Numbered from the stretch's first letter, positions 41,205 to 52,001 are shown. The stretch: DNA of 64,000 bases from Hippopus hippopus (GCA_946811185.2 OX328101.1:30240122-30304121), one strand, 5' to 3'. A program made the numbers and translations. The notes: generated by a model from the sequence alone, not told the origin.

Positions 41205-42170
41205 GTTCTTTGGGGCTGTAGTCTCGGAATAGTAACTGTCTGTGTTGTACCAGCCAGAAGCGGGCCCATCAAGTTCGTAGTCTTTTACCTAGGGCTACCT
41301 ATGTCCCTGGCTTTAGGAGGTAACGATTCAATTCTGCAAGGGAAAGTATGTCCATTCACAACGAGTGCATCGCAAAAATTCAAATAAAAACGCACACAAA
41401 GTTGCAATAGTAAGTTAAACTTTGATATACGGTAGAGTACAGATTACTTCTACAATAATCTGAAGACTAACGTTTAGGTGATAAGCAAAGTATCCCAGTT
41501 ATCTAACCTCACACAAAAAGAACAGAACAGAGTTTATGAATAGATACTTTATCAGACTAGTACAAAAAGTGCATAATCAAACTTACATGAAGACTTAGTA
41601 TACAAGAAAGTAAGTATTTATGGTAACGCACCACTCCGAAGATCTTCTGCTGCACTATTTATCGTATAAAATGAAAGGTTGCGTCTAAAATTAATTTCTG
41701 GTGTTGATTTTATGATTTCTTTGGAACCTAAGTATACGTTTATTTCTTGCGGGACAATTTTGTTCTTGTGATCATAATAAAGGAACATAGCTTACAAACC
41801 GGAAGTGCCTTTTTTCTCTGTGAACTGTTGTAAAAGAGGAAGAATAGCAAAATACAATAGTGAAATACATTTGTTCTAGCTATTGAGTAGGCCACTGGAA
41901 ATATATCTGATAGAAACAAACCAGAAAACTCTGGGTTGACAGGCGAAAAGTACAGAAGAGGGTCTATGTTAGTGATTTTTGCTCTATTTGTAGCCAAAAT
42001 GTATGAGTGTGACACCATCTATCTACATTAATTTGAAAGTTGAAGTTTTGGTGATAAGCAAAGTACCATAAGTATCTACTCAGACAAAACGCCTTGCGTG
42101 ACAACTGTTTACATATCCATATATCATGGTGAAGGACGCATTGTGTCTCCTTGTTTGCCCCCCTTGAAAC
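41205..42170. other. Unassigned DNA upstream of the Harbinger relic
   Basis: It may hold the 5' part of the same transposon. No Myb-like ORF or TIR was recognised. Frames of 68 and 92 codons have no known domain. Confidence 0.4.
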
Positions 42171-42173
42171 CTC

Positions 42174-42385
42174 TTAATCTTTATTCTGCTGAAAAAGTAA
42201 AATGAAACTTTCTAGGCAATAGTAAAATCCGTATTGTTACTATTTCAAAGGTATTTCATAGGGGAAAATATCTCCTTATCGGACAGTGTAAATCCAAGAT
42301 CAGACTGCACGTTCTGTGCAGTCTGATCTTGATCTGCACTGTCCGCAAAAGATCCTTGAGTCGCGCTAAGCAGACTAAGGGTTAA
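42174..42385 (-). mobile_element. Family C MITE, full-length
   Basis: TTAATCTTTATTCTGCTGAA to TAAGCAGACTAAGGGTTAA. Core CCAAGATCAGACTGCACGTT, CTGTGCAGTCTGATCTTGAT is perfect. Its closing TTAA (42382-42385) is also the opening TTAA of the next E element. Confidence 0.9.
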
Positions 42386-42606
42386 CACTTAACCAAACTA
42401 TCCCATGCTTCCGCGATCCTGAGGAAGAAGGCTTTTGAAAACATCGTGGGAAAAGGAGAAAATGCTGATAATCAGCATTTTCTCCTCTTCCTACAGTGTT
42501 TTCTTCCTTTTCAAATACGATTCCTTTCAACTGAGCTACAACCCATTTGTCGTCACCAGAAACATTTCAATACGGACGAGTCTATAGTTTTGGTGTCTGC
42601 TATACA
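42382..42606 (+). mobile_element. Family E MITE sharing TTAA with family C
   Basis: TTAACACTTAACCAAACTAT; centre GGGAAAAGGAGAAAATGCTG, ATAATCAGCATTTTCTCC; the right end has decayed (GGTGTCTGCTATACATGAC). Confidence 0.85.
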
Positions 42607-43140
42607 TGACTATGGGTGAAGTTTGTGGTGAATATAGATAAAGATCAGCCGGCACATGAAAAGGGGGTCTGATCTGGGTCAACTCTCTCCGCCTCTTTTT
42701 TAATATTCTATATACATAATCCAGTAAACTTTACGAATTGTGTGTGAGTGCGCTAGGCTATGTTACTAATTCTTCAGGATAAAGGATTCATTTATTATAG
42801 GCTACACACGACACTATAAAGAAATATGAAACTCAGTTGGTAGAAGTTCGGGCTTTGAATTATCTCGATTTATAAAATTTAATCTAGTGACGACCAAAAA
42901 GTACATATTTGAGAGGCTCTGCAGCTTTCAGGAGCACTTGTGTGAAATGGAACTGATGTTTATTTCACACAATAAATTATAATTTAATAAGATATATCCG
43001 TTTCCTTCAACTTGTCATTTGTCTGTATTGTGATATTGTTGAAAGTGTATGAATGATAGACTGTTTGCGACTGAATCGTCTTCTGCGTTCTCAAAGGAAC
43101 CGGTATATGCGTACAAATCCACCGTGCAAGTTGTGTAAAT
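42607..43140. other. Mostly unassigned, weak C core at left
   Basis: GATAAAGATCAGCCGGCACA and GGGGGTCTGATCTGGGTCAA (about 42635-42685) may be a ruined C core. The rest is unassigned. Confidence 0.45.
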
Positions 43141-43144
43141 CATT

Positions 43145-43605
43145 GTGACCGCAGTTTTAATGATACATTTTTGACCGCTGTTTTAATGATGTCTTGTGAA
43201 TGCAGTTTTATTAATATCTGTGTGACCGCCCTTAAAATACTATCTTTGATAACGTGGTCTTAATCTGTCTTTGTGATCGCTATCTTAGTGATATCTTTGT
43301 GACTATGGTTTTAATGATATCTCTGTGACCGCGGTTTTTATGAAATCTTCGTGGCCAGAGATGTAATGATATCTTTGTGTCTATGGCTTTTATGATATCT
43401 CTGTGACCGCGGTTTAAATGATATCTTTGTGACTGTGGTTGTTATGAAATCTTCGTGACCAGAGTTGTAATGATGTCTTTGTGACCACAGCTGTAATGTT
43501 ATTTTTGCGACGCAGCTTTAATGATATTTTTGTGACTGCGGTTTAATGATCTTTGTGTACATGGTTTCAATATTTTGTGACCGCGGTTTCATTGCTTTTT
43601 CAGCC
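43145..43605. repeat. Minisatellite, ~29-30-bp unit with higher-order pattern
   Basis: About 15 units follow TGTGACCGCGGTTTTAATGA, TATCTT. Variant types alternate: GACTATGG, GACCGCGG and GACCAGAG versions. A run of CTATGG, CCGCGG, CCAGAG units at about 43302-43375 is echoed at about 43380-43475 with one extra unit, so the array was probably expanded in blocks of three to four units. Confidence 0.85.
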
Positions 43606-44080
43606 CCGTTTTGGCAAAAAAGATATAAGCCACATGATCGGACAATGTAGCTCCGAGATCAGGCTGTACGTTTTATACATCCTAAACTGTGAAAGCATCT
43701 GAATTTATCCTAAACAAATGACTGGTATATAACTGACTACTCTAGCTCTTCGTTTTGGTAATTATGACTGATCGAATTCATTGGCCTGTGAATACATCAT
43801 TAGTGACCTTGAACAAAACGTAGCTTCCATTTTGGCCGAGTTTGCCCTCATACATCAATCGTAGTGCAAATGAATTAACAAAGATACCTACTTATCGTTG
43901 ATGTGTTATTGGTGCATACCCGCGTACAATTCAGATCAAGATCAAGCTGTACAAAAAGTGTAGCCTGATCTTATAGTGCAGTGTGTAATATTTGTGACAC
44001 GACCAAAACAGACTTAACTGTTGAATATTTTAGTGTTAGTTGAACTAAACTTATTCGATTTATTACATCATTTTCTAAAG
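43606..44080. other. Unassigned with two ruined C cores
   Basis: GACAATGTAGCTCCGAGATC, AGGCTGTACG (about 43640) and CAGATCAAGATCAAGCTGTA, GTAGCCTGATCTTATAGTG (about 43928) are decayed cores without ends. Confidence 0.5.
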
Positions 44081-44086
44081 GTAAAA

Positions 44087-44395
44087 GGCCCAGTAGCGGT
44101 CAAAAGTAGACAATACGAGTGTCAATATGCATTTAGATTTAAATAATTCCTAGAAAAAGTATAATAGTTATTGCGAAGATGACAACCTGTTATTGTTCGG
44201 TTGGTCCAAGTGTTAGTCGCTGATGCAAAATGAAATTTAAAACCAGCTAAGAAGTAAAGAAAAGATAGAGCGACCCGGCAAATTTTTACCTTGTTTTAAA
44301 AATCATAATAACAATAATTTCCAAAATAATGTCATTTAAATTTTGATGCATATTAACACCTGCATTGTTTACTTTTGGTAGCTATTAAGACTTTA
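44087..44395. mobile_element. Family H foldback element, shortened
   Basis: GGCCCAGTAGCGGTCAAAAG to CTTTTGGTAGCTATTAAGAC. The right inner arm is missing compared with 24495 and 28126, so symmetry remains only at the ends. Confidence 0.75.
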
Positions 44396-44399
44396 AATC

Positions 44400-44835
44400 T
44401 TTGTTACTATCAAAAATGAAGACTCGCTCTATTTTCTTCCGTTTGTTTCAGTGTTTTTTACTTTACTATATGCACATATAAAAAAAAGGATTTGATTTTC
44501 AGGCACTTCATACAATTGGGAAAATGAAAAATGTATCTACGAGGATCTTGTTTTAACCAGATTTTAGCTTGCTATTGTGACAGTATTTAACCGGAAGTGC
44601 AAGCCAAATCACTGCCAAGAAAATGTCTTTTCGCTATGAAAATTAGACCCTTAAAGATCGACAAGTGAGACCAAAACTGATAAATCACAGTAATTGATGT
44701 ATGGACAACATAAAGATGAATTGTTTTGACCGCTTTCCTCTTTCTTACGAGTGACAACTATTATAATTCGATCAGATAGGTATGAATTATGGATGCTAAT
44801 CTTGCCGTCAAATAAAGATGAGCTAAGAGCAGTAC
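44400..44835. other. Unassigned AT-rich DNA
   Basis: Nothing recognised. Confidence 0.5.
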
Positions 44836-44838
44836 CTG

Positions 44839-45040
44839 TTTAGCCCTTTACCAAATGATCTCTTGTTTTAACGATCTTGAGGTAGAAGGTATTGGAAAAC
44901 ACTGTGGGAAAAGAAGAAAATGCTGGTAACCAGCATTTTCTTCTATTCCCATAATGTTTTCTGCCCTTTAAAAAAATGCCATCCGTTTGGACACATATCA
45001 TTTGTCATCTGCAAATTTCTTTCAATTTTGACAATATGCA
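44839..45040 (+). mobile_element. Family E MITE, right end decayed
   Basis: TTTAGCCCTTTACCAAATGA; centre AAAATGCTGGTAACCAGCAT with matched GGGAAAAGAAG / CTTCTATTCCC arms; ends near TTCAATTTTGACAATATGC. Confidence 0.8.
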
Positions 45041-45377
45041 AAGGTTTAAAAGTAGATTTACATGGCAATTAAAGATACATCTGTACTCGTTTTCAGCCAG
45101 TTTTCAGGCAGTTTTTAATACATTTCATATTTATAAGACTATAATCATTCTTGTATCTTCAAGCCAAACGTTGCCCCTAATGGCTGCAAGGTTGCATAGA
45201 TTACGACGGAAAATGTTATTTCATGTTTCAGAGGCCTTTAAAGCAATCGCTGTTGTCGTTTTCGGTTTTAAATGAGGACAAATCCCCTGAGTTTTTCTAT
45301 CCCTTACACTGTATATATATTGATAATTAGCTATGTTTTCACAGCTGAGCCATTCTACACAATTTCAAATTTTTACA

Positions 45378-45381
<4 letters not shown>

Positions 45382-45460
<79 letters not shown>
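45382..45460. repeat. (CT)n microsatellite, ~79 bp
   Basis: A nearly pure CT run with one TTT interruption at about 45444. Its purity suggests recent growth and likely length polymorphism. Confidence 0.98.
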
Positions 45461-45463
45461 AGC

Positions 45464-45536
45464 TGTAGGGATGAGCTCATTCTGTGTAGCCTGATCTTGA
45501 TCTATGCTGTCTGCAAAAGCCATCTAAATCGCCGTC
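45464..45536 (-). mobile_element. Family C right-half fragment
   Basis: TTCTGTGTAGCCTGATCTTG, ATCTATGCTGTCTGCAAAAG lies directly after the CT tract, which may have replaced the left half. Confidence 0.65.
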
Positions 45537-45891
45537 TTACTTCATCCTCAAACCGCTGAATAAAACATAGGAAAATTTCAAGCCAACAATAAAACCGCAA
45601 AAACTGCGGTTTCATGTTTCCATCTGCAAAACAAAATCACGGTATCGGACAGTGTAGATCCAAGATCAGACTGCACGTTCCGTGCAGCCTGGCCCGTATT
45701 CACCAATGATTCTTATGATCATTCTTTGTGTTGTTCTCAAGAATTTTCTAAATTTGAAAGTTACAAAACTTCTGATTGGCTAAACGATATGGTTGAACCA
45801 ATCAGAAGTTGCCTTACTTTCTTAACTCTAGAAATTAGACTAAACTGTCGACAAAACACCATTTAGTCGCCGTGAGCAGGCAAAGGGTTAA
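45537..45891 (-). mobile_element. Family C MITE split by family D
   Basis: The left part (TTCATCCTCAAACCGCTGAA ... GATCCAAGATCAGACTGCAC, GTTCCGTGCAGCCTG) ends at about 45691. The right part (ACTGTCGACAAAACACCATT, TAGTCGCCGTGAGCAGGCAA, AGGGTTAA) begins at about 45844. A D element fills the gap, breaking the second arm of the C palindrome. Confidence 0.8.
45692..45843. mobile_element. Family D foldback nested in family C
   Basis: GCCCGTATTCACCAATGATT, AATTTTCTAAATTTGAAAGT, AAACTTCTGATTGGCTAAAC and GAACCAATCAGAAGTTGCCT, ending TAGAAATTAGACTAA; the closing TTGGTGAATACGGGC end is absent. Confidence 0.8.
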
Positions 45892-45918
45892 TTTAAGGAA
45901 AGTTAAAGGATATAATAT

Positions 45919-46179
45919 GGCCTGCAACACGCGAAAAGGGGCATTCGGACGTTTGCGTAAAATGTCGTCCCAGATCAGCCTGCGCAGTCCGCGCAGACTT
46001 ATCCGAGACGACACTTTCCGTTCTTATGTAATTTTCTGTTTTGTGCAAGTCTACTGTTAGACAAAATCTAATATAGTCGTAAAGTGCCGTCTTGGATTAG
46101 CCTGCGTGGACTGCGCAGGCTGATCCGAGACGACACTTTACGCAAATGGCCGAATGATCCTTTTCGCTTGTTGAAGGCC
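45919..46179 (+). mobile_element. Family B MITE
   Basis: GGCCTGCAACACGCGAAAAG to CTTTTCGCTTGTTGAAGGCC. Palindromes GATCAGCCTGCGCAGTCCGC and TTAGCCTGCGTGGACTGCGC. AATTATAT follows it and ATAATAT precedes it. Confidence 0.9.
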
Positions 46180-46184
46180 AATTA

Positions 46185-46925
46185 TATATTTTCGGCTGAA
46201 CCGAGCCAACGTCTATTTGATTTATATCAGAAGTGTAGGAGACAAGTTGGCTTCTTTACAAAAGAAGCCAGGAGAAGTCAGCATCAATGTTTTCAAATAG
46301 TTTATTGGCTTTTAATTTCAATATATTTTGGTACATGTAAACAAACAAGTAAAAAAGCCGCCGCGTAGAAACCTCATATGCTTTACATGACGGTCATTTG
46401 ACCTTCTTGCCGCGTTTTCAAGTCGCATGATCTTGTCCAGCGGCCTTCTTTCTCTTTTTTAACGAAATTCTTCTAATTTTTCTTCTGCTTAGATTTATTT
46501 GCTAAATGAAAAATTACAATTATTTGGGAGGTCATTTGCAGCCATGGCAAATTAATATAACAAATCTTTTCTGAAATTCATCACATAAAAATAAATCACG
46601 TCTTTTTCCTGTTTCAGTTTTTTGATTTCGCTTTATTTACAAAACCATGACGAAACAGACTGTGTATCAGAACAATTTCGCAAGAAAAATGGATTTAGAC
46701 AGCAAATTCTGTGGCAGTCTACCTTTTAAACTCGCCACTGTTGGAGAGGTCTGATGACCTCTCTAATTAGGCCGAGACTGGGGTCAAGGAAATGGTTTAT
46801 TTATAGCTACGGGTCAGCTTCCAAGAATTTGGAGAAAGTGCATGTCTAGCATGTCTCATGCAAACGCGTAAATTAATGTTTCTGTGCATAAATAATAAGT
46901 TTCCCCGTTAAATATTCTTTTCGAC
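46185..46925. other. Unassigned AT-rich DNA
   Basis: A short hairpin AGAGGTCTGATGACCTCT lies at about 46745-46762. Otherwise no match. Confidence 0.45.
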
Positions 46926-46928
46926 GCA

Positions 46929-47157
46929 TTTAACTCTTCAACACACAATCCCGAGTTTTAATGACCCTGACAAAGGAGGCCTTTGAAACATTATCAGAAA
47001 AGAAGAAAATGCTGCTGACCAGCATTTCTTCTTTTTCCAAAATGTTTTTTTAACCTTCTAAGCACAAATGCCATTACTTGAGCCGCATTTACTATCTTTT
47101 CTGCAAATGTTTTCAGTTTTGACAAGTCTACAACTTTGTCGTATGGTAAAGAGTTAA
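46929..47157 (+). mobile_element. Family E MITE
   Basis: TTTAACTCTTCAACACACAA to CGTATGGTAAAGAGTTAA. Centre AGAAAATGCTGCTGACCAGC, ATTTCTTCTTTTTCC. Confidence 0.85.
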
Positions 47158-47433
47158 TCCATGTTCTGCTGTACAAAATACATGGTACGTAGAGTTCATG
47201 TATGTTAAGTCTAATCTGAGTCTACACTATACGTTCAAGGGTAAGTGCTTTCTGTCCTTAAATGAAATTAATATGTGCTGAAGGGAGAATCGAAAAATAA
47301 AAAGCAAGTTCAGCTAGGAAAATCCATTCTATAATGGTCGCCTTTTTACACTGGAGACTTTTTTAAAATCTGGTGACAAAATTTAAATTCAAAGTAAGAC
47401 AGTCCAGTTAAGGTATCAGATGCACTTTTTAGC

Positions 47434-48350
47434 TCACCTGAGCGCAAGGTGCTCAAGGTGAGCTTTTGTGATCATGCTGTGTCCAGAGTTCGTCGTGCGT
47501 CGTGCGTGGTCCGTCGTGTGTCGTTCGTTGTCCGTCATCAACTTTTACTTTGTGTACGCCCTAGAAGCCACATTTTCAGTCCGATTTTCATGACACTTTG
47601 TCACTAATGTATTGATGATATCTCGGACGAGTTGGGTCGGGTCAAAAACTATGTCACTAAATCAAACCTTAGAAACAGATTGTGTACGCTCTAGAGGCCA
47701 TATTTTTAGTTTAATACTCTTGAAATTGGGTCAGAATGTTTGTCTTGACGAGTTTGAAAATGAGTCCTGAAGATATCTTGGGTGATATTGAAAATAGGTC
47801 ACATGGGGGTGAAAATTAGGTCACCAGGTCAAATCTTTGAAAAACCTTGTGCACGCTCCAGAGGTCACATTTTCTGTCCAATACCAATGATACATGTAGG
47901 TAGTCAGAATGTTTGTCTTGACGATTATCTTAGACGAGTTTGAAAATAGGACATGTTGGATCAAAAACTAGGTCACTAAGTCAAATCTTTTCTAAACCTT
48001 GTGTACGCTCTAGAGCCCACATTTTTTGTCTGATACTCATGAAACTTGGTCAGAATATTTGTCTTGATGATATCATGGACAAGTTTGAGAGTGGGTCCTG
48101 TCGGGTCAAAGACTAAATCTTGATAATACGTTGGTCATGTTGGATCAAAAACTAGGTCACCAGGTCAAATTTCGGAAAAACCCAATTTTCTCTCAAATTC
48201 TCTTGAAACGTGGTCAGAATATTTGTCTGTATAATTTCTACAAGTTTGAAAATAGGCAATGTTGAGCGAAAAAGTAGGTCACTAAGACAAATTGTAGAAA
48301 AAGCTTTTGTACACTCTAGAGGTTATATCTTAAGTCCGATACTATTGAAA
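47434..48350. repeat. Bivalve-type repeat block: hairpin head plus ~150-bp tandem units
   Basis: The head AGCTCACCTGAGCGCAAGGT, GCTCAAGGTGAGCTTTTGTG is a hairpin, followed by a CGTCGTGCGTGGTCCGTCGT tract. Then come five or six units marked by GTGTACGCTCTAGAGGCCA (about 47552, 47682, 47849, 48001, a damaged one near 48180, and 48307). Each contains variants of AAACTTGGTCAGAATGTTTG, TCTTGATGATATC, GTTTGAAAATGGGTC and AAAAACTAGGTCACTAGGTC. I recall this class as frequent in bivalve genomes. No protein is encoded. Confidence 0.8.
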
Positions 48351-48351
48351 G

Positions 48352-48564
48352 TTTTCTTGTAAGTCTAATCCCGGATTTAACGACCCAGAGTAGGAAGCCT
48401 TTTTAGAAAACATGGTGGGAAGAGTAAAAAATGCAATCTCCGTAGAGTTTTTTACTATGTCAAAGGAATATCACATCATTTGGGTCACATTTAATTTGTC
48501 GTCTGCAAATGCTTTCAATTTGAAATAGTCCAACATTTTGCCGTTTTGTCTAGTTAGTCGTTAA
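48352..48564 (+). mobile_element. Family E, hairpin lost
   Basis: AGTCTAATCCCGGATTTAAC, GAAAACATGGTGGGAAGAG and TTTGTCGTCTGCAAATGCTT are E, but the central GCTGGTAACCAGC is absent. Confidence 0.7.
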
Positions 48565-48686
48565 AGATAGGATGAAACGTCCTTGAAGCCGTAGAAAATA
48601 AACATTAATTTTGGGTTTTTTTTTTTGTTAAATTATGACTATTTTACTGGGCGTTATACTTCACGTCCGTCTGCTTTATATCAAAT

Positions 48687-48932
48687 GAGCCATGCTCTGT
48701 AGAAAGATGTTTAATGCATCTGCAAAAAGTTTCGACCCAGGTCAGCCTGCGCAGTCTGCGCAGGCTGACTTGGGTCGAAACTTTTGGTCATCGGTCAATT
48801 TTCTGCATGTCAAAGGACCAGTCTACCTCATGATTTAGTTGATTGTTAGACAAATCGATTTTTTATTGATCCATAAGTTCATGATGACTTGCTTGGAGAT
48901 GCATCAATCCCCTTTTTGCCAGAGCTTCCCTC
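48687..48932 (-). mobile_element. Family A MITE
   Basis: GAGCCATGCTCTGTAGAAAG to TTTTGCCAGAGCTTCCCTC. The palindrome GGTCAGCCTGCGCAGTCTGC, GCAGGCTGACTTGGGTCG is nearly perfect. TCAAAT flanks both ends, a good target duplication. Confidence 0.9.
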
Positions 48933-48949
48933 AAATACTTTTGTAATTT

Positions 48950-49210
48950 GGCTTGCAACACGCGAAAAGGAGCATTCGGACATTTGCGTAAAGTGTCGTC
49001 TCGGATCAGCCTGCGCAGTCCGCGCAGGCTAATCCGAGACGGCACTTTACGAATACATTAGATTTTGTGCTACAGCAGACTTGCGCGATACAGAAAATTA
49101 CATAAAAACGAAAAGTGTCGTTTCGGATTAGCCTGCGAGGACTGTGCAGGCTGATCCGACACGACACTTTACGCAAATGTCCGAATGCCTCTTTTCGCGT
49201 GTTGCAGGCC
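48950..49210 (-). mobile_element. Family B MITE
   Basis: GGCTTGCAACACGCGAAAAG to TTTTCGCGTGTTGCAGGCC. ATTT lies on both sides. Both internal palindromes are present; the second has a GAGGACTGTGC variant. Confidence 0.9.
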
Positions 49211-49214
49211 ATTT

Positions 49215-49555
49215 ATGGAGGAAAAAAATTAAAAAATGACTTGAATAATACTGACTCTTGTCTTGTCATGTAACACGAATGGGATTCAATGCAGAGCGAA
49301 AAAGAGCCTTCATTACAGCTTGTCATACAATGAAAAAGTGACTCAATGTACAATGGAAAATCACTCCACTTTCCATGCACGCCGGCAGGTTTCAAACATG
49401 TGGCAGTTGGTCAAGCCAGACAAAAAACGTTAACGTAATATTCGCAGGTAAAAGTACTTTGTTTGATTTCAGCGTCCATGTTAAAGTAAAAAATAGTATG
49501 TTGATTTTATTTTACTTTTTACTTGGCGTCAAATATAAAATAATAAATTAAAATT
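49215..49555. other. Unassigned AT-rich DNA
   Basis: Nothing recognised. Confidence 0.5.
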
Positions 49556-49560
49556 CAATA

Positions 49561-49787
49561 AGGATGCTCTGTGAAAAGGCGGATAACGCATGCGCAAAAC
49601 GTATCGATCATTGCTAACTTGCACGGTCAGCTCAGGCTGACAGGAATCGAAAGTCTTTTCTGCTGGTAATTTTGTACCACATGCGTCTGCTCGGATTTTT
49701 TCAGATATAAAGGACCCATAATTATTATTCAACAACTTCCTTGGTATAATGCTTTGCAAAAATGCATTAAACCCCCTTTTTTCACGT
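49561..49787 (-). mobile_element. Family A, decayed
   Basis: GATGCTCTGTGAAAAGGCGG, GGTCAGCTCAGGCTGACAGG and AATGCATTAAACCCCC follow the A order. The palindrome is half lost. Confidence 0.7.
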
Positions 49788-49799
49788 TTACTCGGTTAT

Positions 49800-50060
49800 G
49801 GCCTGCAACACGCGAAAAGGGGCATTCGGACATTTGCGTAAAGTGTCGTCTCGGATCAGCCTGCGCAGTCCGCGCAGGCTAATCCGAGACGACACTTTCC
49901 GTTTCTATGTAATTTTCTGTTTTGCACAAGTCTGCTGTAGCACAAAATCTAATGTAGTTGTAAAGTGCCGTCTCGGATTAGCCTGCGCGGACTGCACAGG
50001 CTGATCCGAGACGACACTTTACGCAAATGTCCGAATGCCCCTTTTCGCGTGTTGCAAGCC
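49800..50060 (+). mobile_element. Family B MITE, near-consensus
   Basis: GGCCTGCAACACGCGAAAAG to TTTTCGCGTGTTGCAAGCC. Best B copy in the window: both palindromes (GATCAGCCTGCGCAGTCCGC and TTAGCCTGCGCGGACTGCAC) and both long arms are clean. TTAT/ATAT flank it. Confidence 0.92.
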
Positions 50061-50077
50061 ATATATGAATTGTACTC

Positions 50078-50292
50078 TTGGAAAAGGGGTTTCAATACAT
50101 ATCATTACCTAGCAAGCCATTGCTCAATATGGATCCATTTGGTCTAGAACCCTTTGAACGGTCCTTTGAAATGCAGAAAAGTTACCATTATCAACAAGTT
50201 TCGACCTCGGTCAGCCTGCGCGATCTGCGCTGACTGAACTAGGTCGATACTTTTAGCAGGTGCATAACATTGCGTTTTCAAAGAGCGTCATA
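50078..50292 (+). mobile_element. Family A, ends lost
   Basis: GGAAAAGGGGTTTCAATACA, GGTCAGCCTGCGCGATCTGC and TGCGTTTTCAAAGAGCGTCA keep the A order. It sits a few bases after a B element. Confidence 0.7.
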
Positions 50293-50529
50293 GTTTTGCA
50301 TTGTGAACCGTTTCATTTTGGTGCGTCTCGTATTATCTCGTAATTCAACTCGTTAATGAAATATAAGTTGTCACGCTAGATAAAGGCCCTGTGACAGGGA
50401 CCCGAAATGCTTGTAATATTTATAGTCTCCACCGACCTCAACTCTTAACCCGTCTAACTTACCTCGTTATTCATCGTGAATCCGCCTCGTTTTGGACGGT
50501 TTCGTCAGCTTTACGGCCATGTGAGTTTA

Positions 50530-50815
50530 CATCCCTGAAGCAGACGGCTTTTTTATAAAAAAAAAAACATTGTGGAAATGAAAAAGGGAGAAAAATGTTG
50601 TAAACCCTGAGACAGGTGGCTTTTTTAAGAAAAAGAAAAATTGTGGATTAAAAAAAAAAGAGAAAATGCTCTTTTACGGCATTTTCTCCTTTGTCCTCAC
50701 TATATTTTTTATCTTTTCAAAGAAAATAAGATTAATTTGAGGCGTATTCAATTTGTATTTGTCGTCTGCAAAATGTTTCACTATGGGCAAATCTATAAAT
50801 TCGTCGTCTGCAGGT
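50530..50815 (+). mobile_element. Family E with internal duplication
   Basis: The left arm occurs twice: CCCTGAAGCAGACGGCTTTT near 50533 and CCCTGAGACAGGTGGCTTTT near 50607, each followed by an A run and a GGAGAAAA-like word. Then AGAAAATGCTCTTTTACGGC, ATTTTCTCC and TTTGTCGTCTGCAAAATG complete the element. Confidence 0.65.
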
Positions 50816-50879
50816 ATGATGTTACGGGAGGTAACCTAAACCAAATTTTGGCAGAGCGTGTCATGTTATTATAAATCAA

Positions 50880-51100
50880 CTCTTTGTCTAGAAAGTGCGA
50901 CTCAAATGGCTCATACAAACAGAATAGATTAAGACCAGCCTGCACAAAACGTACAGTCTGATCTTGGATTTACAATGCACGATATTGCCCGATAAGATAA
51001 GATTTCTTCCCTCGAAAATATCTTTGAAAGCGCATTATCTAGTCCTTTTCTTTCGGATTAGAGCTTTTCCTCAATTTCTGTAGCAGTTAAAGGAGTAACC
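50880..51100 (+). mobile_element. Family C, decayed
   Basis: GAATAGATTAAGACCAGCCT, GCACAAAACGTACAGTCTGA and TAAGATTTCTTCCCTCGAAA follow the C order; ends not clear. Confidence 0.6.
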
Positions 51101-51124
51101 CTTTGTGTATAAAGATTCGATATT

Positions 51125-51353
51125 TTAATCCTTTCCCAAACGACAAATTTTAGACTCTTATAAATTCAAAACATCTGCAGACAAAAAATTCAAAATAAAT
51201 AAAAATAAGCTTCAGTTCTCTGATAGGATAGAAAACATTGTGGGAAAAGGAGAAAATGCTGGTTACCAGCATTTTCTCCTTTTTCCACAATGTTTTTAAA
51301 AGCCTTCTTTCCTAGGGTCGTGAAAACCAGGGATTGTTTGGTAAAGGGTTAAA
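51125..51353 (-). mobile_element. Family E MITE, near-consensus
   Basis: TTAATCCTTTCCCAAACGAC to TTTGGTAAAGGGTTAA. Centre AGAAAATGCTGGTTACCAGC, ATTTTCTCC is perfect. Confidence 0.9.
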
Positions 51354-51367
51354 CGAGTCATAAGAAC

Positions 51368-51515
51368 AAAAACATAGTTGGAAAAGGAAAAATTTCCCAC
51401 AATGCCGTCTACCCTTTCAAACACAATCCCACCATTATAGCCACATTTTAAATTGTCGTCTGCAAGTGCTTTCACACTGGTTAAGCCTGAAAATTTATCG
51501 TCTGGTAGAGGGTTA
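51368..51515 (+). mobile_element. Family E with deleted core
   Basis: CATAGTTGGAAAAGGAAAAA jumps to TTTCCCACAATGCCGTCTAC. The loop and inner stem are gone, and the outer right half to GGTAGAGGGTTAA is retained. Confidence 0.75.
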
Positions 51516-51594
51516 AGAAACTGCTAATTCAATGAAAATCTCTCTCTGCTTTTCTTGTCACGAGACTGACTAGATTATGAAGTTTAGTTAAAGT

Positions 51595-51827
51595 GAGCGG
51601 CGCTTTGAGCAAAGGAGATTTAACGCGTCTTCGTTATGTGTTATTCTAAGCATCGCCGCATAATATTAGTCCATTTCGTTTCAAAAGCCGACTCAGTTAT
51701 GGCATGCCGAACATTTTTGAAATTCATAAAATATTGGACCAGGTCAGCATGCGTTGACTGCTACGGCTGGCCTGGGTCTGTACTTTTTAACAGATGCAAT
51801 AAATTCCTTTTTCACTGAGCAGGACTC
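51595..51827 (+). mobile_element. Family A, decayed
   Basis: GAGCGGCGCTTTGAGCAAAG to TTTTTCACTGAGCAGGACTC. Core GGTCAGCATGCGTTGACTGC, heavily mutated. Confidence 0.7.
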
Positions 51828-52001
51828 AATTTCAAGTTCTTATTCGGATCACATGGCCTTCGGAAAGACGATCTGACATGAACAAGATGTCGTGAACATG
51901 TCAAGATGTCAAGGTAAAAGGGGAAAATGTTCTGATAAAAGCAGCAATGAATCATCAGCACTAAGGTTTCCTTTTCAAGCGTTTCATGTATCGGTCTGTC
52001 G

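Noticed and set aside
43145..43605. CRISPR-like regular repeats
   Set aside because: Contiguous degenerate minisatellite units without spacers.
45272..45559. 95-codon frame with a long Leu-Ser run
   Set aside because: The Leu-Ser run is the translated (CT)n microsatellite.
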